Notes: a model not told the origin generated them from the letters alone. Positions 7,437-16,418 are shown, numbered from the stretch's first letter. The stretch: 42,133 nt of DNA from an uncultured Bacilli bacterium (GCA_947632565.1 CANRPT010000007.1:1-42133), one strand, 5' to 3'. Numbers and translations are program-made.

Positions 7437-9275
7437 ATGTTGTCTCAATTAACAAATGTATTTTTTCCAATTTGTTCTTTCACAATTTCCGCATTTTTAT
7501 GTTTGATGTTCTTTTTTAGAAGAAATGTCAAAAACAAAGAAACAAAAATTTATTCCTATTTATTAATTTGCGGTTTAGTAGAATCCTTTTTATATACCTT
7601 TATTTGTTTTACAGGAGACTTTTTCTTTCAGGAAGCTACTTATCAATACTATGTATTTTTGAATAAAATATTATGTAGTGTTTACTTAATTTGGATGACT
7701 TTATTATTTTATTATATTTTTACCCTTTCTGATAAAGTGACAGAAAAGATAGAAAAAACAGTGCAAAAGATTTTAATCGGATTTGACTCGATTTGTATTT
7801 TGCTATTCTTTATCAATCGTATCGATTTATTTCTAGATGTAACGACAAAATTATCGAATGCTACAGGACCAACCATTAATTTATTATATTTTCTATGTTC
7901 TTTTTATCTATTTGCAATGATTATTATTTGGTTAATTTATTTTCGAGGTCAAAAAAAGAGCCGAAAATTGATTCCCTATTATACCTTATTAGGTTTATTT
8001 ATGACCTCTTTTATTATTCGTATTGTGGATCCTTATTTTAATATTACTTCGAATATTTTTTCCTTTGTTTTATTAATTATGTACCATACCATTGAAAATC
8101 CAGATATTCGATTAATTGAACAATTAAATATTGCGAAAGATCAAGCAGAAAAAGCCAATCATGCGAAAAGTGATTTCTTAAGTAGTATGTCTCATGAAAT
8201 TAGAACTCCATTAAATGCGATTGTAGGATTTAGTCAAGCTTTATTAGAAGAAGAATTACCAGAACAAGCCCAAGGAGAAGTAAAAGATATTGTAATGGCT
8301 AGTGAAACTTTATTGGAGATTGTAAATGGAATTTTAGATATTTCCAAAATAGAAGCGAATAAACTAGAAATTGTCAATACGGAATATAACTTTAGCCAAG
8401 TATTAGAAGAATTAGTATCGTTAACCAAAGCAAGATTAGGAGAAAAACCATTAGATTTTCGTTATCACTTTGATCCTTCACTCCCAAAATATTTATATGG
8501 AGATAAAGTAAGAGTAAAACAAGTGATTTTAAATCTATTAACCAATGCAGTAAAATATACCAAAGAAGGTTGGATTGATTTTCAAGTCCATGCCGTACAA
8601 AAAGATGGTGTTTGTCGTTTTATTATCTCAGTAGAAGATTCGGGAATTGGGATTAAACCAGAAAGTATTGATAAATTATTTACTAAATTTGAACGATTAG
8701 ATGTAGAAAAAAATAATACCATAGAAGGAACCGGTTTAGGACTTGCGATTACCAAAAAATTATTAGAATTAATGGGTGGACAAATTGTGGTACAAAGTGT
8801 TTATGGACAAGGTTCTAAGTTTACGGTAGCTTTAGATCAAAGAATTGTAGAAAATCCGACGATAGAAGAAGATTTAGCTAAAACGCAAACCATTCACATC
8901 GTTGATTTATCGACTAAAAAAGTATTAGTAGTAGATGATAATTTGATTAATTTAAAAGTAGCTACTAGGTTATTATCCGATTATCAATTACAGATAGAAA
9001 CTGTAGATAGTGGCTTTGCTTGTATCGAAAAAATCAAAGCAGGAAACAATTATGATTTAATTTTAATGGATGATATGATGCCAAAATTAAGCGGAGTAGA
9101 AACGTTGAAAGAATTAAAACAAATCCCTGGTTTTTCTATTCCAACCATTGCTTTAACTGCCAATGCAATTTCCGGAATGAGAGAAAAATATTTACAAGAA
9201 GGATTTCAAGATTATTTAGCAAAACCAATTGAAAAAGCGGAATTAAATCGCGTTTTAACAAAATTTTTGCAATAA
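7437..9275 (+). CDS. hybrid sensor histidine kinase (7TM-HK-REC)
   Basis: A 612-aa membrane hybrid kinase. Residues 1-210 hold about seven hydrophobic segments with little extracellular sequence, a 7TM-like sensor. A short coiled linker leads to HisKA with phospho-acceptor H253 ([12 protein letters not shown]). The ATPase domain shows the N box [14 protein letters not shown]1 DSGIGI and G2 [12 protein letters not shown]. The C-terminal receiver (about 495-610) has VLVVDDN, phospho-acceptor D545 (LMDDMMP), ALTANA and AKP. ATG at 7437 fits the AGTAGGG ribosome site. Hybrid kinases need a separate HPt protein, and one is encoded next. The pair sits in the rpmA-obg interval, where Bacillus has spo0B. 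Confidence 0.92.
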   Translation: MLSQLTNVFFPICSFTISAFLCLMFFFRRNVKNKETKIYSYLLICGLVESFLYTFICFTGDFFFQEATYQYYVFLNKILCSVYLIWMTLLFYYIFTLSDKVTEKIEKTVQKILIGFDSICILLFFINRIDLFLDVTTKLSNATGPTINLLYFLCSFYLFAMIIIWLIYFRGQKKSRKLIPYYTLLGLFMTSFIIRIVDPYFNITSNIFSFVLLIMYHTIENPDIRLIEQLNIAKDQAEKANHAKSDFLSSMSHEIRTPLNAIVGFSQALLEEELPEQAQGEVKDIVMASETLLEIVNGILDISKIEANKLEIVNTEYNFSQVLEELVSLTKARLGEKPLDFRYHFDPSLPKYLYGDKVRVKQVILNLLTNAVKYTKEGWIDFQVHAVQKDGVCRFIISVEDSGIGIKPESIDKLFTKFERLDVEKNNTIEGTGLGLAITKKLLELMGGQIVVQSVYGQGSKFTVALDQRIVENPTIEEDLAKTQTIHIVDLSTKKVLVVDDNLINLKVATRLLSDYQLQIETVDSGFACIEKIKAGNNYDLILMDDMMPKLSGVETLKELKQIPGFSIPTIALTANAISGMREKYLQEGFQDYLAKPIEKAELNRVLTKFLQ

Positions 9276-9323
9276 AAGAAAAATCGTGTTATACTGATAT
9301 CAAGATAGAAAGAAGGTTTACCA

Positions 9324-10133
9324 ATGAAAGATGTCAATTTATTAATTAGTAATGGAGTAAATATTCAAAAAAGTTTAGAGTTGTTTGGAGATATGGAAAC
9401 ATATAATGCTACTTTATATGATTTTTTAAAGGAAGTAGAAGAGAAATTAGCAAAGATTAAAAAATATAAAGAAATCTCTGATATGGCAAATTATGCGATT
9501 TTAGTACACTCTTTAAAAAGCGATAGCAAATACTTTGGATTTGAAAAATTAGCAGAATTAGCCTATAATCACGAAATGGAAAGTAAAGCCAACAATATGT
9601 ATTATGTAACAGATCATTTTGATGAGTTAATGCAAGAAGCAAACCGTATTGTTAGTTTAGTAAAGAAATATATGGGAATTGAAACTCATAATACAGCTAC
9701 TCCAATATCTCCTAGTAAACCACTAGAAATTAAAAATAAAACGATTTTAGTAGTAGATGATTCTACCGTAGTTCGTAACTTTGTTTATAAGATTTTTAAT
9801 CATGAATATGATGTTATGATCGCAAACGATGGAAAAGAAGCGTTAGATATTATTCGTGCGAATACCGATGATAAAATTGTGGGTGTATTATTAGATTTAA
9901 ATATGCCAAACGTAGATGGATTTCAAGTTTTAGAATATTTTAAACAAGGAAATTTATTTACGAGAATCCCAGTAGCGATTATTACAGGAGAAGGTACCCA
10001 ATCTAATATTCAAAGAGCTTATCAATATCCTATTGTCGATATGCTACAAAAACCATTTAACGAAGTAAATGTAAAAAATATCGTAGAAAAATTAATTATG
10101 GTTCGTAATATGAATCAAAATCAGCAACAATAA
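9324..10133 (+). CDS. HPt-receiver phosphorelay protein
   Basis: A 269-aa cytoplasmic protein. Residues 1-120 form an all-helical HPt domain with H62 in ILVHSLKSDSKYFG, the HxLKG-like phosphotransfer motif. Residues 138-260 form a receiver with VVDD, phospho-acceptor D191 (LLDLNMPNVDG), AIITGEG and LQKPF. It ends without any DNA-binding or enzymatic output domain. It would take phosphate from D545 of the upstream hybrid kinase via H62, then pass it to its own receiver or to another regulator such as Spo0A. Separated by 48 nt from the kinase gene, with a possible weak -10 (TATACT). Confidence 0.87.
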   Translation: MKDVNLLISNGVNIQKSLELFGDMETYNATLYDFLKEVEEKLAKIKKYKEISDMANYAILVHSLKSDSKYFGFEKLAELAYNHEMESKANNMYYVTDHFDELMQEANRIVSLVKKYMGIETHNTATPISPSKPLEIKNKTILVVDDSTVVRNFVYKIFNHEYDVMIANDGKEALDIIRANTDDKIVGVLLDLNMPNVDGFQVLEYFKQGNLFTRIPVAIITGEGTQSNIQRAYQYPIVDMLQKPFNEVNVKNIVEKLIMVRNMNQNQQQ

Positions 10134-10196
10134 ATAAAAATATTTGTATTTTCTTTTCATTTATGATATATTGTATAGCAGAAAGAAAACCTGGGA

Positions 10197-10247
10197 AAAG
10201 AAATCAATAGAGCACTTCATCTATTTTAGATTAAGTGCTATTTCTTT
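10197..10247 (+). promoter_or_regulatory. folded 5' leader of obg
   Basis: A long interrupted stem: AAAGAAAT (10197-10204) with ATTTCTTT (10240-10247), AGCACTT (10211-10217) with AAGTGCT (10233-10239), and ATCTA with TAGAT at the tip. It lies 32 nt before the obg start and lacks a U run, so it is more likely a leader structure or processing site than a terminator. Confidence 0.45.
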
Positions 10248-10279
10248 CTAGAAGGACTAAAAAAAAGAGGGTGACTAAA

Positions 10280-11554
10280 ATGTTTGTGGATGAAGTAACC
10301 ATCGAAGTTCATGCGGGAAATGGTGGCGATGGCTGTACCGCTTTTAGACGGGAAAAGTATGTTCCCATGGGAGGACCATATGGGGGAAATGGTGGTAGAG
10401 GAAGCAATATTATTTTTCAAGTAGATGAAGGATTACATACCCTATTAGATTTACGTTACAACAAGATAATCAAAGGAAAAAAAGGGGAAAATGGAATGGG
10501 AAAAAACTGTAATGGAAAAAACAGTGAAGATATCATCATTCGTGTTCCTCAAGGAACGATTATTACCGATTTAGATAGTAATTTGATTGTAGCGGATTTA
10601 AAAGGAAAACAAGACTCTGTCATTGTAGCTCATGGTGGTAGAGGAGGAAGAGGAAATACCGCTTTTAAAACCCAAAGTAATCCAGCTCCTAACTTTTCCG
10701 AAAATGGAGAACCAGGAGAGATAAAATATTTAAAAGTAGAATTAAAAATGCTTGCTGATGTTGGCTTAGTAGGACTTCCTAGTGTTGGAAAAAGTACTTT
10801 GATTTCGAAAGTATCCAAAGCAAAACCAAAAATTGCTGCTTATCATTTTACTACGTTAACTCCGAATCTAGGAGTGTGTAAAGATAAACTAGGAAGAAGC
10901 TTTGTGATGGCAGATTTACCAGGATTAATCGAAGGAGCTAGCCATGGAGAAGGATTAGGAGATCGTTTCTTACGACATATTGAAAGAACCAAAGTAATTG
11001 CTCATGTGGTTGATATGTCTGGAATAGAAGGAAGAAATCCCTATGATGACTATGTTGTAATTCAAAAAGAATTAGAAAGTTTTAGTCCAAAATTAATCCA
11101 AAAACCCCAAATTATTGTTGCGAATAAAATGGATATGGAGTCTGCCAAAGAGAATTTAAAAGAATTTCAAAAGAAAGTAAAACTTCCTATTTATCCCATT
11201 AGTGCTATCTCAAATCAAGGACTAGAAGAAGTATTAACTGCTTTAGCAGATTTATTAGAACAAACAAAAGAAATACCACTTTTTGAAGAAGATCAGATGG
11301 AAGATCATGTCCTTTACCAGTTTCAAAAAGAAGAACCTTATACGATTACCAGAGAAGATGATGGTACTTGGGTAATTGCCGGAGACAAATTAGAAAAATT
11401 ATTTCGCATGACCAAATTTACAACCCAAGAAGGAATCAATCGTTTTACCCGTCGACTTCGTAAAATGGGAGTAGATGCCAAATTAGAAGAACTAGGAATA
11501 GAAGAAGGAGATATCGTTCGTATCTTAGATTATGAATTTGAATATCGAAAATAA
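10280..11554 (+). CDS. obg: GTPase Obg/CgtA
   Basis: A 424-aa ribosome-assembly and stress GTPase. It has the Gly-rich Obg fold (about 1-155: AGNGGDGCTAFRREKYVPMGGPYGGN is typical), a G domain with P-loop GLPSVGKST, DLPGLIEGA (G3) and NKMD (G4), and the C-terminal OCT domain. In Bacillus, Obg also contributes to the general stress response and sporulation initiation. ATG at 10280 after GAGGGTG is chosen; an upstream reading from 10235 would run through the leader hairpin. It follows the phosphorelay genes with its own leader. Confidence 0.97.
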   Translation: MFVDEVTIEVHAGNGGDGCTAFRREKYVPMGGPYGGNGGRGSNIIFQVDEGLHTLLDLRYNKIIKGKKGENGMGKNCNGKNSEDIIIRVPQGTIITDLDSNLIVADLKGKQDSVIVAHGGRGGRGNTAFKTQSNPAPNFSENGEPGEIKYLKVELKMLADVGLVGLPSVGKSTLISKVSKAKPKIAAYHFTTLTPNLGVCKDKLGRSFVMADLPGLIEGASHGEGLGDRFLRHIERTKVIAHVVDMSGIEGRNPYDDYVVIQKELESFSPKLIQKPQIIVANKMDMESAKENLKEFQKKVKLPIYPISAISNQGLEEVLTALADLLEQTKEIPLFEEDQMEDHVLYQFQKEEPYTITREDDGTWVIAGDKLEKLFRMTKFTTQEGINRFTRRLRKMGVDAKLEELGIEEGDIVRILDYEFEYRK

Positions 11555-11572
11555 AATAAATTAGAATAAGGA

Positions 11573-11605
11573 AAAAGATGGAAAAACTTGCATCTTTTCT
11601 TTTTA
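11573..11605 (+). terminator. obg terminator
   Basis: AAAAGATG (11573-11580) pairs with CATCTTTT (11591-11598), then a T-rich run. Confidence 0.65.
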
Positions 11606-11654
11606 TCTAGGATATGATAGAATAAATACAGAAATTGAGAAAGGAGTGATTGGG

Positions 11655-12377
11655 ATGAGTGGACATTCAAAATGGGCAACAATTCATCGTAAAAAAGGAT
11701 TAATTGATGCAGAAAGAGGAAAAGTTTTTCAGAAATTAGCCAAAGAAATTTATGTAGCTGCCAAAGGAACAAATGGAGATCCAGAAAGCAATCCATCCTT
11801 AAGAATGGTACTGGAAAAATGTAGAAGTCAAAACATGCCAAAAGATAATATTCAAAAAGCAATTGACAAAGCAGTAGGAGCACAAGGTGGAGAAGACTAT
11901 GAAGAAGTTCGTTATGAAGGATATGGTCCAGCAGGAATTGCTTTTATGGTAGATTGTTTAACCGATAATAGAAATCGTACTGCAATGCTTGTTCGTACTG
12001 CTTTTACCAAAAAAGGTGGAAACTTAGGAACCGATGGTAGTGTGAGTTATTTATTTGAAAGAAAAGGACTCATCGTGGTAGAAAAAACGGTAGAGGAAGA
12101 TGAATTAATGATGACCGTTTTAGATCATGGAGCAGAAGATTTTATTGCGAATGATGATACCTATGAAATATATACAACACCAGATACTTTCTTAGCAGTA
12201 AAAGAAGCCATGGAAGAAATGGGAATCAAAGAATTTTTAACAAGCGAAGTTACTTATCTTGCTTCTAATGAAATTACAGTAACCGATGAAGCAACCAAAG
12301 AAAAAATTTATAATTTAATTGATGCATTAGAAGAAATTGATGATGTACAAAATGTATATCATAATTTTAGCGAGTAG
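11655..12377 (+). CDS. YebC/PmpR-family protein
   Basis: A 240-aa member of the YebC/TACO1 family, opening MSGHSKWATIHRKKGLIDAERGK as the family does. The CRSQNMPKDNIQKAID and YEGYGPAG motifs are present. Family members are reported as transcriptional regulators and as factors that relieve ribosome stalling at proline stretches; which applies here is not visible. AAGGAG at 11641 supports the ATG at 11655. The stop codon lies inside the terminator stem. Confidence 0.93.
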   Translation: MSGHSKWATIHRKKGLIDAERGKVFQKLAKEIYVAAKGTNGDPESNPSLRMVLEKCRSQNMPKDNIQKAIDKAVGAQGGEDYEEVRYEGYGPAGIAFMVDCLTDNRNRTAMLVRTAFTKKGGNLGTDGSVSYLFERKGLIVVEKTVEEDELMMTVLDHGAEDFIANDDTYEIYTTPDTFLAVKEAMEEMGIKEFLTSEVTYLASNEITVTDEATKEKIYNLIDALEEIDDVQNVYHNFSE

Positions 12378-12395
12378 AAAACTACTTGCTTTTTT
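12370..12395 (+). terminator. terminator containing the yebC stop
   Basis: GCGAGTAG (12370-12377, ending in the stop TAG) pairs with CTACTTGC (12382-12389) around AAAA, followed by six T. The next gene starts only 12 nt later. Confidence 0.7.
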
Positions 12396-12407
12396 CTAGG
12401 AGAAAAT

Positions 12408-13049
12408 ATGAATTACCAATTAGAAATGGAAAAAATCATCGAAAAAGAACAAGAACAGAATCATGTTCCAACTCTATTATTACATAGTTGCTGTGCTCCT
12501 TGTTCTAGTTCGGTATTAGAACGACTAAATTCTTTCTTTCAGATTACGATTCTTTATTATAATCCCAATATTGATCCAGAAGAAGAATACGATAAAAGAA
12601 AAGAAGAAGAGAAAAGATTTCTTTCTCTTTTTCCTAGTAAATATCCGATTTCCTTTTTAGATTGTGATTATGATAGAAATTCTTTTTATGAGGCTGTAAA
12701 AGGATTCGAACACTGTAAAGAAGGAGAAGAAAGATGTTATCGTTGTTATCAATTAAGATTAGAAAAGACTGCAAAGGAAGCACAAAAAAATCATTTCGAT
12801 TATTTTGGAACAACCCTATCGATTAGTCCTTATAAGAACAGTAATTGGATCAATGAAATTGGTTTTTCACTTGCAAAAAAATATCAAATATCCTATTTAC
12901 CAGCAGATTTTAAAAAGAAAAATGGATATCAACGTAGTATTGAACTATCCCAAAAGTATCAATTATATCGTCAAGATTATTGTGGATGTATTTATTCGAA
13001 ATTAGAAAAAGAAAGAAAAGAAAAAGAAAAAAAGGAAATAAAAGTATGA
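12408..13049 (+). CDS. queH: epoxyqueuosine reductase QueH
   Basis: A 213-aa DUF208 protein that performs the last step of queuosine synthesis, reducing epoxyqueuosine in tRNA; it is the non-orthologous replacement of QueG. The metal and cluster ligands are visible: HSCCAPCSSS near residue 27, CYRCYQLRLEKTA near 105, and DYCGCIYS near 195. The reading ends in TGA overlapping the next ATG (ATGA), so it is translationally coupled to the hydrolase gene. No other queuosine gene is in the window. Confidence 0.9.
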   Translation: MNYQLEMEKIIEKEQEQNHVPTLLLHSCCAPCSSSVLERLNSFFQITILYYNPNIDPEEEYDKRKEEEKRFLSLFPSKYPISFLDCDYDRNSFYEAVKGFEHCKEGEERCYRCYQLRLEKTAKEAQKNHFDYFGTTLSISPYKNSNWINEIGFSLAKKYQISYLPADFKKKNGYQRSIELSQKYQLYRQDYCGCIYSKLEKERKEKEKKEIKV

Positions 13050-13591
13050 TGCAAGTAGAAAAAGTAGTGGTAGGAGAACTATTAGAAAACTGTTATATTC
13101 TTTCCAAAGAAAATCATTGTTTCGTGATTGATCCAGGAGCAGATTTTGATAAGATTCAAGAAAAAATAGGCTCTAAAAAGGTAGAAGGAGTACTACTAAC
13201 ACACCATCATTGGGATCATATTGGTGCCCTTTCCCAAATTCTTTCAACTTATCAAACAAAGTGTTATGACGACAAGGTATTCAAAAAAGATTCTTTTGTA
13301 ACCATAGGTTCTTTTTCTTTCCAAGTGATTGTGAATCCAGGTCATTCCCAAGACTCGATTAGTTTTTATTTTCCGGAAGAACAGAGTATGTTTGTTGGAG
13401 ATTTTATTTTTCAAGGAAGTATAGGAAGATGTGATTTGGATGGTGGAAACTTTTTGGAAATGCAAGAAAGTTTAGAAAAATTAAAAACTTATCCCAAAGA
13501 AACCAAATTATATCCAGGACATGGTCCAGATACAATACTAGCAACAGAACTTTCCCATAACCCATATCTACGTTCAACAGAAAAATTTTAA
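13046..13591 (+). CDS. metallo-beta-lactamase-fold hydrolase (glyoxalase II-like)
   Basis: A 181-aa MBL-fold enzyme of the YqgX/YcbL type. Metal ligands are THHHWDHIGA (HxHxDH) near residue 52, NPGHSQDS near 98, GDFIF near 118 and GHGPDT near 158. Short, single-domain members act on thioesters such as S-lactoyl derivatives. ATG at 13046 overlaps the queH stop; a longer upstream reading would lie inside queH and is rejected. Substrate unproven. Confidence 0.88.
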   Translation: MMQVEKVVVGELLENCYILSKENHCFVIDPGADFDKIQEKIGSKKVEGVLLTHHHWDHIGALSQILSTYQTKCYDDKVFKKDSFVTIGSFSFQVIVNPGHSQDSISFYFPEEQSMFVGDFIFQGSIGRCDLDGGNFLEMQESLEKLKTYPKETKLYPGHGPDTILATELSHNPYLRSTEKF

Positions 13592-13602
13592 AACGAATAG
13601 AA

Positions 13603-13630
13603 TTGTATTTTTAAAAAAGATATGTTATGA
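13603..13630 (+). promoter_or_regulatory. promoter of the 102-aa membrane protein gene
   Basis: TTGTAT, a 16-nt spacer, TATGAT, 30 nt before the start. Confidence 0.45.
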
Positions 13631-13659
13631 TTGATACATGGTAGAAAGAGGTTAGAATC

Positions 13660-13968
13660 ATGAGTTTTGATGTAGTATTATTAATTGTATTAATTGTAGC
13701 AGGAGTTTGTTTTTTTAGAAGATTGGATAGTAGTGTTTATTTTATTGCTTCTTTAGATATCTTCTTCCGTATCTTAACATTTTTAAAGAATAATCTAGGG
13801 GTAGCAGAAATTAGTACATTTATTAGTAAATATTTTCCAGAAAGTATTCCAAGTGTTATCTACAAATATACAGATGGAATCATTAGTACTTGCTTAATTT
13901 GGATTTATGTTGGTATGTATGCTGTATTTTTATTTTATACAGTAAGAATTTTATGGCATAAAAGATAA
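13660..13968 (+). CDS. small integral membrane protein, unknown function
   Basis: A 102-aa protein with hydrophobic segments at about 4-20, 28-42 and 78-97, separated by a short amphipathic region (KNNLGVAEISTFISKYFPESIPSV). AGAGG precedes the ATG. I do not recognise the family. It has its own promoter and shares a bidirectional terminator with the converging hydrolase gene. Confidence 0.65.
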   Translation: MSFDVVLLIVLIVAGVCFFRRLDSSVYFIASLDIFFRILTFLKNNLGVAEISTFISKYFPESIPSVIYKYTDGIISTCLIWIYVGMYAVFLFYTVRILWHKR

Positions 13969-13997
13969 GATGAGATTAAAGTGAAATCTCATCTTTT
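13967..13997. terminator. shared bidirectional terminator
   Basis: AAGATGAGATT (13967-13977) pairs with AATCTCATCTT (13985-13995), with A- and T-rich flanks. Both converging genes end inside it: the plus-strand stop at 13968 and the minus-strand stop at 13976. Confidence 0.75.
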
Positions 13998-14749
13998 AGT
14001 TGCTCATAAATAATTTGATTGATTAAATTAGGATTTTCTAAATAAGAAAAATGGGTGAGTCCTTCTAAAACAATTAATTCTGACTTTGGAATAAACTTTT
14101 TCATGATATAAGCATCACTTACAGGAGTATCCATATCATTATTTCCCCATATTAATAAAGTTCTAGCTTGAATGTGTTTCAAATATGGTTTTAAATCTTC
14201 GTTTACAATGTTTTGAAATGTTTTACGCATACAAGGATTTAAATTTTGATAATCTGGGGATGCAAATTTAGAAAAAAGATAGTTATGACATTTTTTTCGA
14301 TATTTCAAAGGGAAAAAAGATACCATTTTCTTTAAAAATTTATAAGTAAAGGTTTTTAATTTTGAAGAAATTGACTTTTTAGGCTTGATTCCCGCACTAT
14401 CAATCAGAATAATATCGGAAAAAGAATAATGATAATAACCAAGTAAAACGGTAATAATTCTACCACCAAAGGAATGTCCAATTAAAATGGGATGGTCAAT
14501 TTCAACAGTACGAATCCAATCGTAAATACATCTCGCATAATCATAAATTGTTAAATCATGAGAAGGAAAAGGACTATTTCCGATTCCTGGATAATCAACG
14601 ATATAAACGGTAAAATAGTTTTGTAAGAATTGAATCATATAAGAAAAAGTACTCCTTGTCTCTCCCCAACCAGGTAAAAGAATAATATTTCTTTTATGAT
14701 TTCCATATTTTTCATAATAAAGTGTCATATCTTCACTAGTAAAATACAT
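13976..14749 (-). CDS. alpha/beta-fold hydrolase
   Basis: A 257-aa single-domain alpha/beta hydrolase. The oxyanion region is LLPGWGETRSTF near residue 28, the nucleophile elbow is GHSFGGR near 90, the acid Asp lies in NNDMDTPVSD, and the catalytic His in EGLTHFSYLE. A basic cap-like insert (residues about 120-165, Lys/Phe-rich) may contact lipid or membrane. ATG at 14749 follows AGGTGAT on the minus strand. Substrate unknown; it is one of few minus-strand genes before the terminus. Confidence 0.82.
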   Translation of the reverse strand: MYFTSEDMTLYYEKYGNHKRNIILLPGWGETRSTFSYMIQFLQNYFTVYIVDYPGIGNSPFPSHDLTIYDYARCIYDWIRTVEIDHPILIGHSFGGRIITVLLGYYHYSFSDIILIDSAGIKPKKSISSKLKTFTYKFLKKMVSFFPLKYRKKCHNYLFSKFASPDYQNLNPCMRKTFQNIVNEDLKPYLKHIQARTLLIWGNNDMDTPVSDAYIMKKFIPKSELIVLEGLTHFSYLENPNLINQIIYEQLKDEISL

Positions 14750-14876
14750 GATTATCACCTAATGTAGTTTATGCATAAAAAAAAAGATTGTGTTGGTAAT
14801 GATTCGATAAATTTCGATAAAGTAAAAGAAGATGTCAAATAGAGTAAAATAGGGTATGAAAATCAAAAATTTATGA

Positions 14877-14887
14877 TATACTATAAT
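14877..14887 (+). promoter_or_regulatory. 6S RNA promoter -10 region
   Basis: Two overlapping -10 hexamers, TATACT (14877-14882) and TATAAT (14882-14887), just before the structured RNA. No convincing -35. Confidence 0.45.
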
Positions 14888-14889
14888 TG

Positions 14890-15070
14890 TCTAGAGGAAT
14901 CGAGTTTGTCACATATAAAACCGACTAATAATGACGATACGGGAGCATCCGATCAGTAGCTTGTGTTGAATGCCTTTGCTTTTGCGAAAGGAATCCTAGA
15001 AAGCTACGTACGAGCACCCACCTGTACAAATGCAGGTTTTATCGTTCGACATATCGACCTTCTGGACTTT
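14890..15070 (+). ncRNA. ssrS: 6S RNA (RNA polymerase regulator)
   Basis: A non-coding stretch markedly richer in G and C than its flanks folds as one long interrupted rod. The 5' side CTAGAGGAATCG pairs with the 3' side CGACCTTCTGG; ATAAAACC pairs with GGTTTTAT; GTAGCTT pairs with AAGCTAC; the tip is CCTTTGC-TTTT-GCGAAAGG. Between them lies an open central region, the DNA-promoter mimic of 6S RNA. A local hairpin, ACCTG with CAGGT, competes with the closing stem as in 6S release structures. It is followed by a short T run and tcdA, the neighbour of 6S RNA in Bacillus (yrvM). I name it from fold and context. Confidence 0.75.
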
Positions 15071-15093
15071 TTATTTGATAACAAAGGAGTATT

Positions 15094-15792
15094 ATGTTTG
15101 AGAGATTAGAAAAAATAATTGGAAAAAATGCTTTACAAGAAATTCAAAACCAAAAAATAATAGTAGTAGGAATTGGTGGAGTAGGTGGATATGTAGTAGA
15201 AGCTTTGGTAAGAAGTGGAATTCAAAAAATCATGATAATCGATTCAGATGTGGTAGATATAACGAATAAAAATAGGCAAATTATTGCATTAGATTCTACA
15301 ATTGGAAAAAAGAAAGTAGATGTAATGAAGGATAGAATTTTAGATATGAATTCCCAATGTCAAGTAGAAGCTTTAGATATTTTTTTAGAAAAAGATAATA
15401 TCTTTGATATTTTTGAAAAGTATCAGCCTAATTATGTAATAGATGCTTGTGATACAATGACAACCAAAAAAGAAATCATCCGATATTGTTTAAACCATGA
15501 TATTTCCTTTATTTCTTCCATGGGAACGGGAAATAAATTAGATCCTAGTCGATTAAAAATTAGTGATATTAGAAAAACAAGTTATGATCCACTTGCGAAA
15601 ATATTAAGAAAATGGATTCATGAGGAAAAAATAACGAAAAAAATTCCTGTATTATGGAGTGATGAAGAAAAAGTGAAAATAAAAGATAGAACCCCTGGTT
15701 CTACTAGTTTTGTACCAGCAACAGCAGGTTTTATGATGGCTGGATATGTGATTAATGATATTATTTATAAAGAAAAAAGGAATTCAATTTGA
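15094..15792 (+). CDS. tcdA: tRNA threonylcarbamoyladenosine dehydratase
   Basis: A 232-aa ThiF/E1-like protein that uses ATP to cyclise t6A37 in tRNA to ct6A. The nucleotide-binding motif is VVGIGGVGGYVVE near residue 25, with the expected DSDVVDITNKNRQ and DACDTMTTK segments. Members in Bacillus (YrvM) and E. coli (TcdA) are a little longer (about 250-268 aa). AAAGGAG precedes the ATG. Its stop TGA is embedded in a terminator shared with lexA. Confidence 0.9.
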   Translation: MFERLEKIIGKNALQEIQNQKIIVVGIGGVGGYVVEALVRSGIQKIMIIDSDVVDITNKNRQIIALDSTIGKKKVDVMKDRILDMNSQCQVEALDIFLEKDNIFDIFEKYQPNYVIDACDTMTTKKEIIRYCLNHDISFISSMGTGNKLDPSRLKISDIRKTSYDPLAKILRKWIHEEKITKKIPVLWSDEEKVKIKDRTPGSTSFVPATAGFMMAGYVINDIIYKEKRNSI

Positions 15793-15802
15793 ATTCTTTT
15801 TT
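15780..15802. terminator. shared bidirectional terminator of tcdA and lexA
   Basis: GAATTC (15780-15785) pairs with GAATTC (15791-15796) around AATTT, flanked by six A and six T. The tcdA stop TGA (15790-15792) is within the hairpin. Confidence 0.65.
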
Positions 15803-16418
15803 ATAATTTTCGATATAGGCCAATTACCTTTCCAAGAATCGTTACATTTGGTAGGATAATTGGTTCCATGTAATCATTTTCTGGTTGCAAGCGGATATGA
15901 TCTTTTTCTTTATAAAACGTTTTTACTGTTACTGTATTTTCTTCTGTCATAGCAACAACGGTATCCCCGTTATTAGCAGTATTTTTTCTTTCTACAATAA
16001 TAATATCACCATCATAGATTCCTACATTAATCATGGATTCGCCACTAACTTTTAAAGTGAATACTTCTTTGTTATTTGGTATGAATCCGATAGGAAGACT
16101 AAAAAACTCATCTGGCATTTCAATAGCTTCAATTGGATTACCTGCGGTTACTTTACCTAAAAGGGGAACTTGTACTACTTGATCATCTGTTTCCAAATAC
16201 TCATTTGGTACTAATAATTCGATTGCTCTATTCTTAGCAGGATCTTTTCGAATGTATCCCTTTTCTTCTAATTTCTTTAAATGAAAATATGTAGTAGCAG
16301 AAGAAGATAAATTTAATTTTGCGCCAATTTCTCTTACCGTAGGTGGAAATCCTTTTTTCGCTATTTCTTGTTTCAAAACATCAAGAATATCTTTTTGTCT
16401 ATCTGTTAACTTTTCCAT
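15801..16418 (-). CDS. lexA: LexA repressor
   Basis: A 205-aa SOS repressor. The N-terminal winged helix (1-70) has the TVREIGAKLNLSSSATTYFHLKKLE recognition region. The cleavage bond is A92-G93 (KVTAGNP), with catalytic S128 (VSGESM) and K166 (TVKTFYK), all intact. RecA-stimulated self-cleavage would relieve repression. GGGAGGAATGTT precedes the start. Its own promoter overlaps a CAAAC-N4-GTTTA box, so autoregulation is expected. It is divergent from a 47-codon gene with its own box. Confidence 0.97.
   Translation of the reverse strand: MEKLTDRQKDILDVLKQEIAKKGFPPTVREIGAKLNLSSSATTYFHLKKLEEKGYIRKDPAKNRAIELLVPNEYLETDDQVVQVPLLGKVTAGNPIEAIEMPDEFFSLPIGFIPNNKEVFTLKVSGESMINVGIYDGDIIIVERKNTANNGDTVVAMTEENTVTVKTFYKEKDHIRLQPENDYMEPIILPNVTILGKVIGLYRKL

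Noticed and set aside
11530..11883. 117-aa open frame on the minus strand over the obg-yebC junction
   Set aside because: It is antisense to yebC and the terminator, is dominated by Leu/Phe/Cys from AT-rich reverse reading, and has no ribosome site.
15045..15051. TTCGACA, an apparent Spo0A box
   Set aside because: It lies in the closing stem region of the 6S RNA and is explained by that fold.
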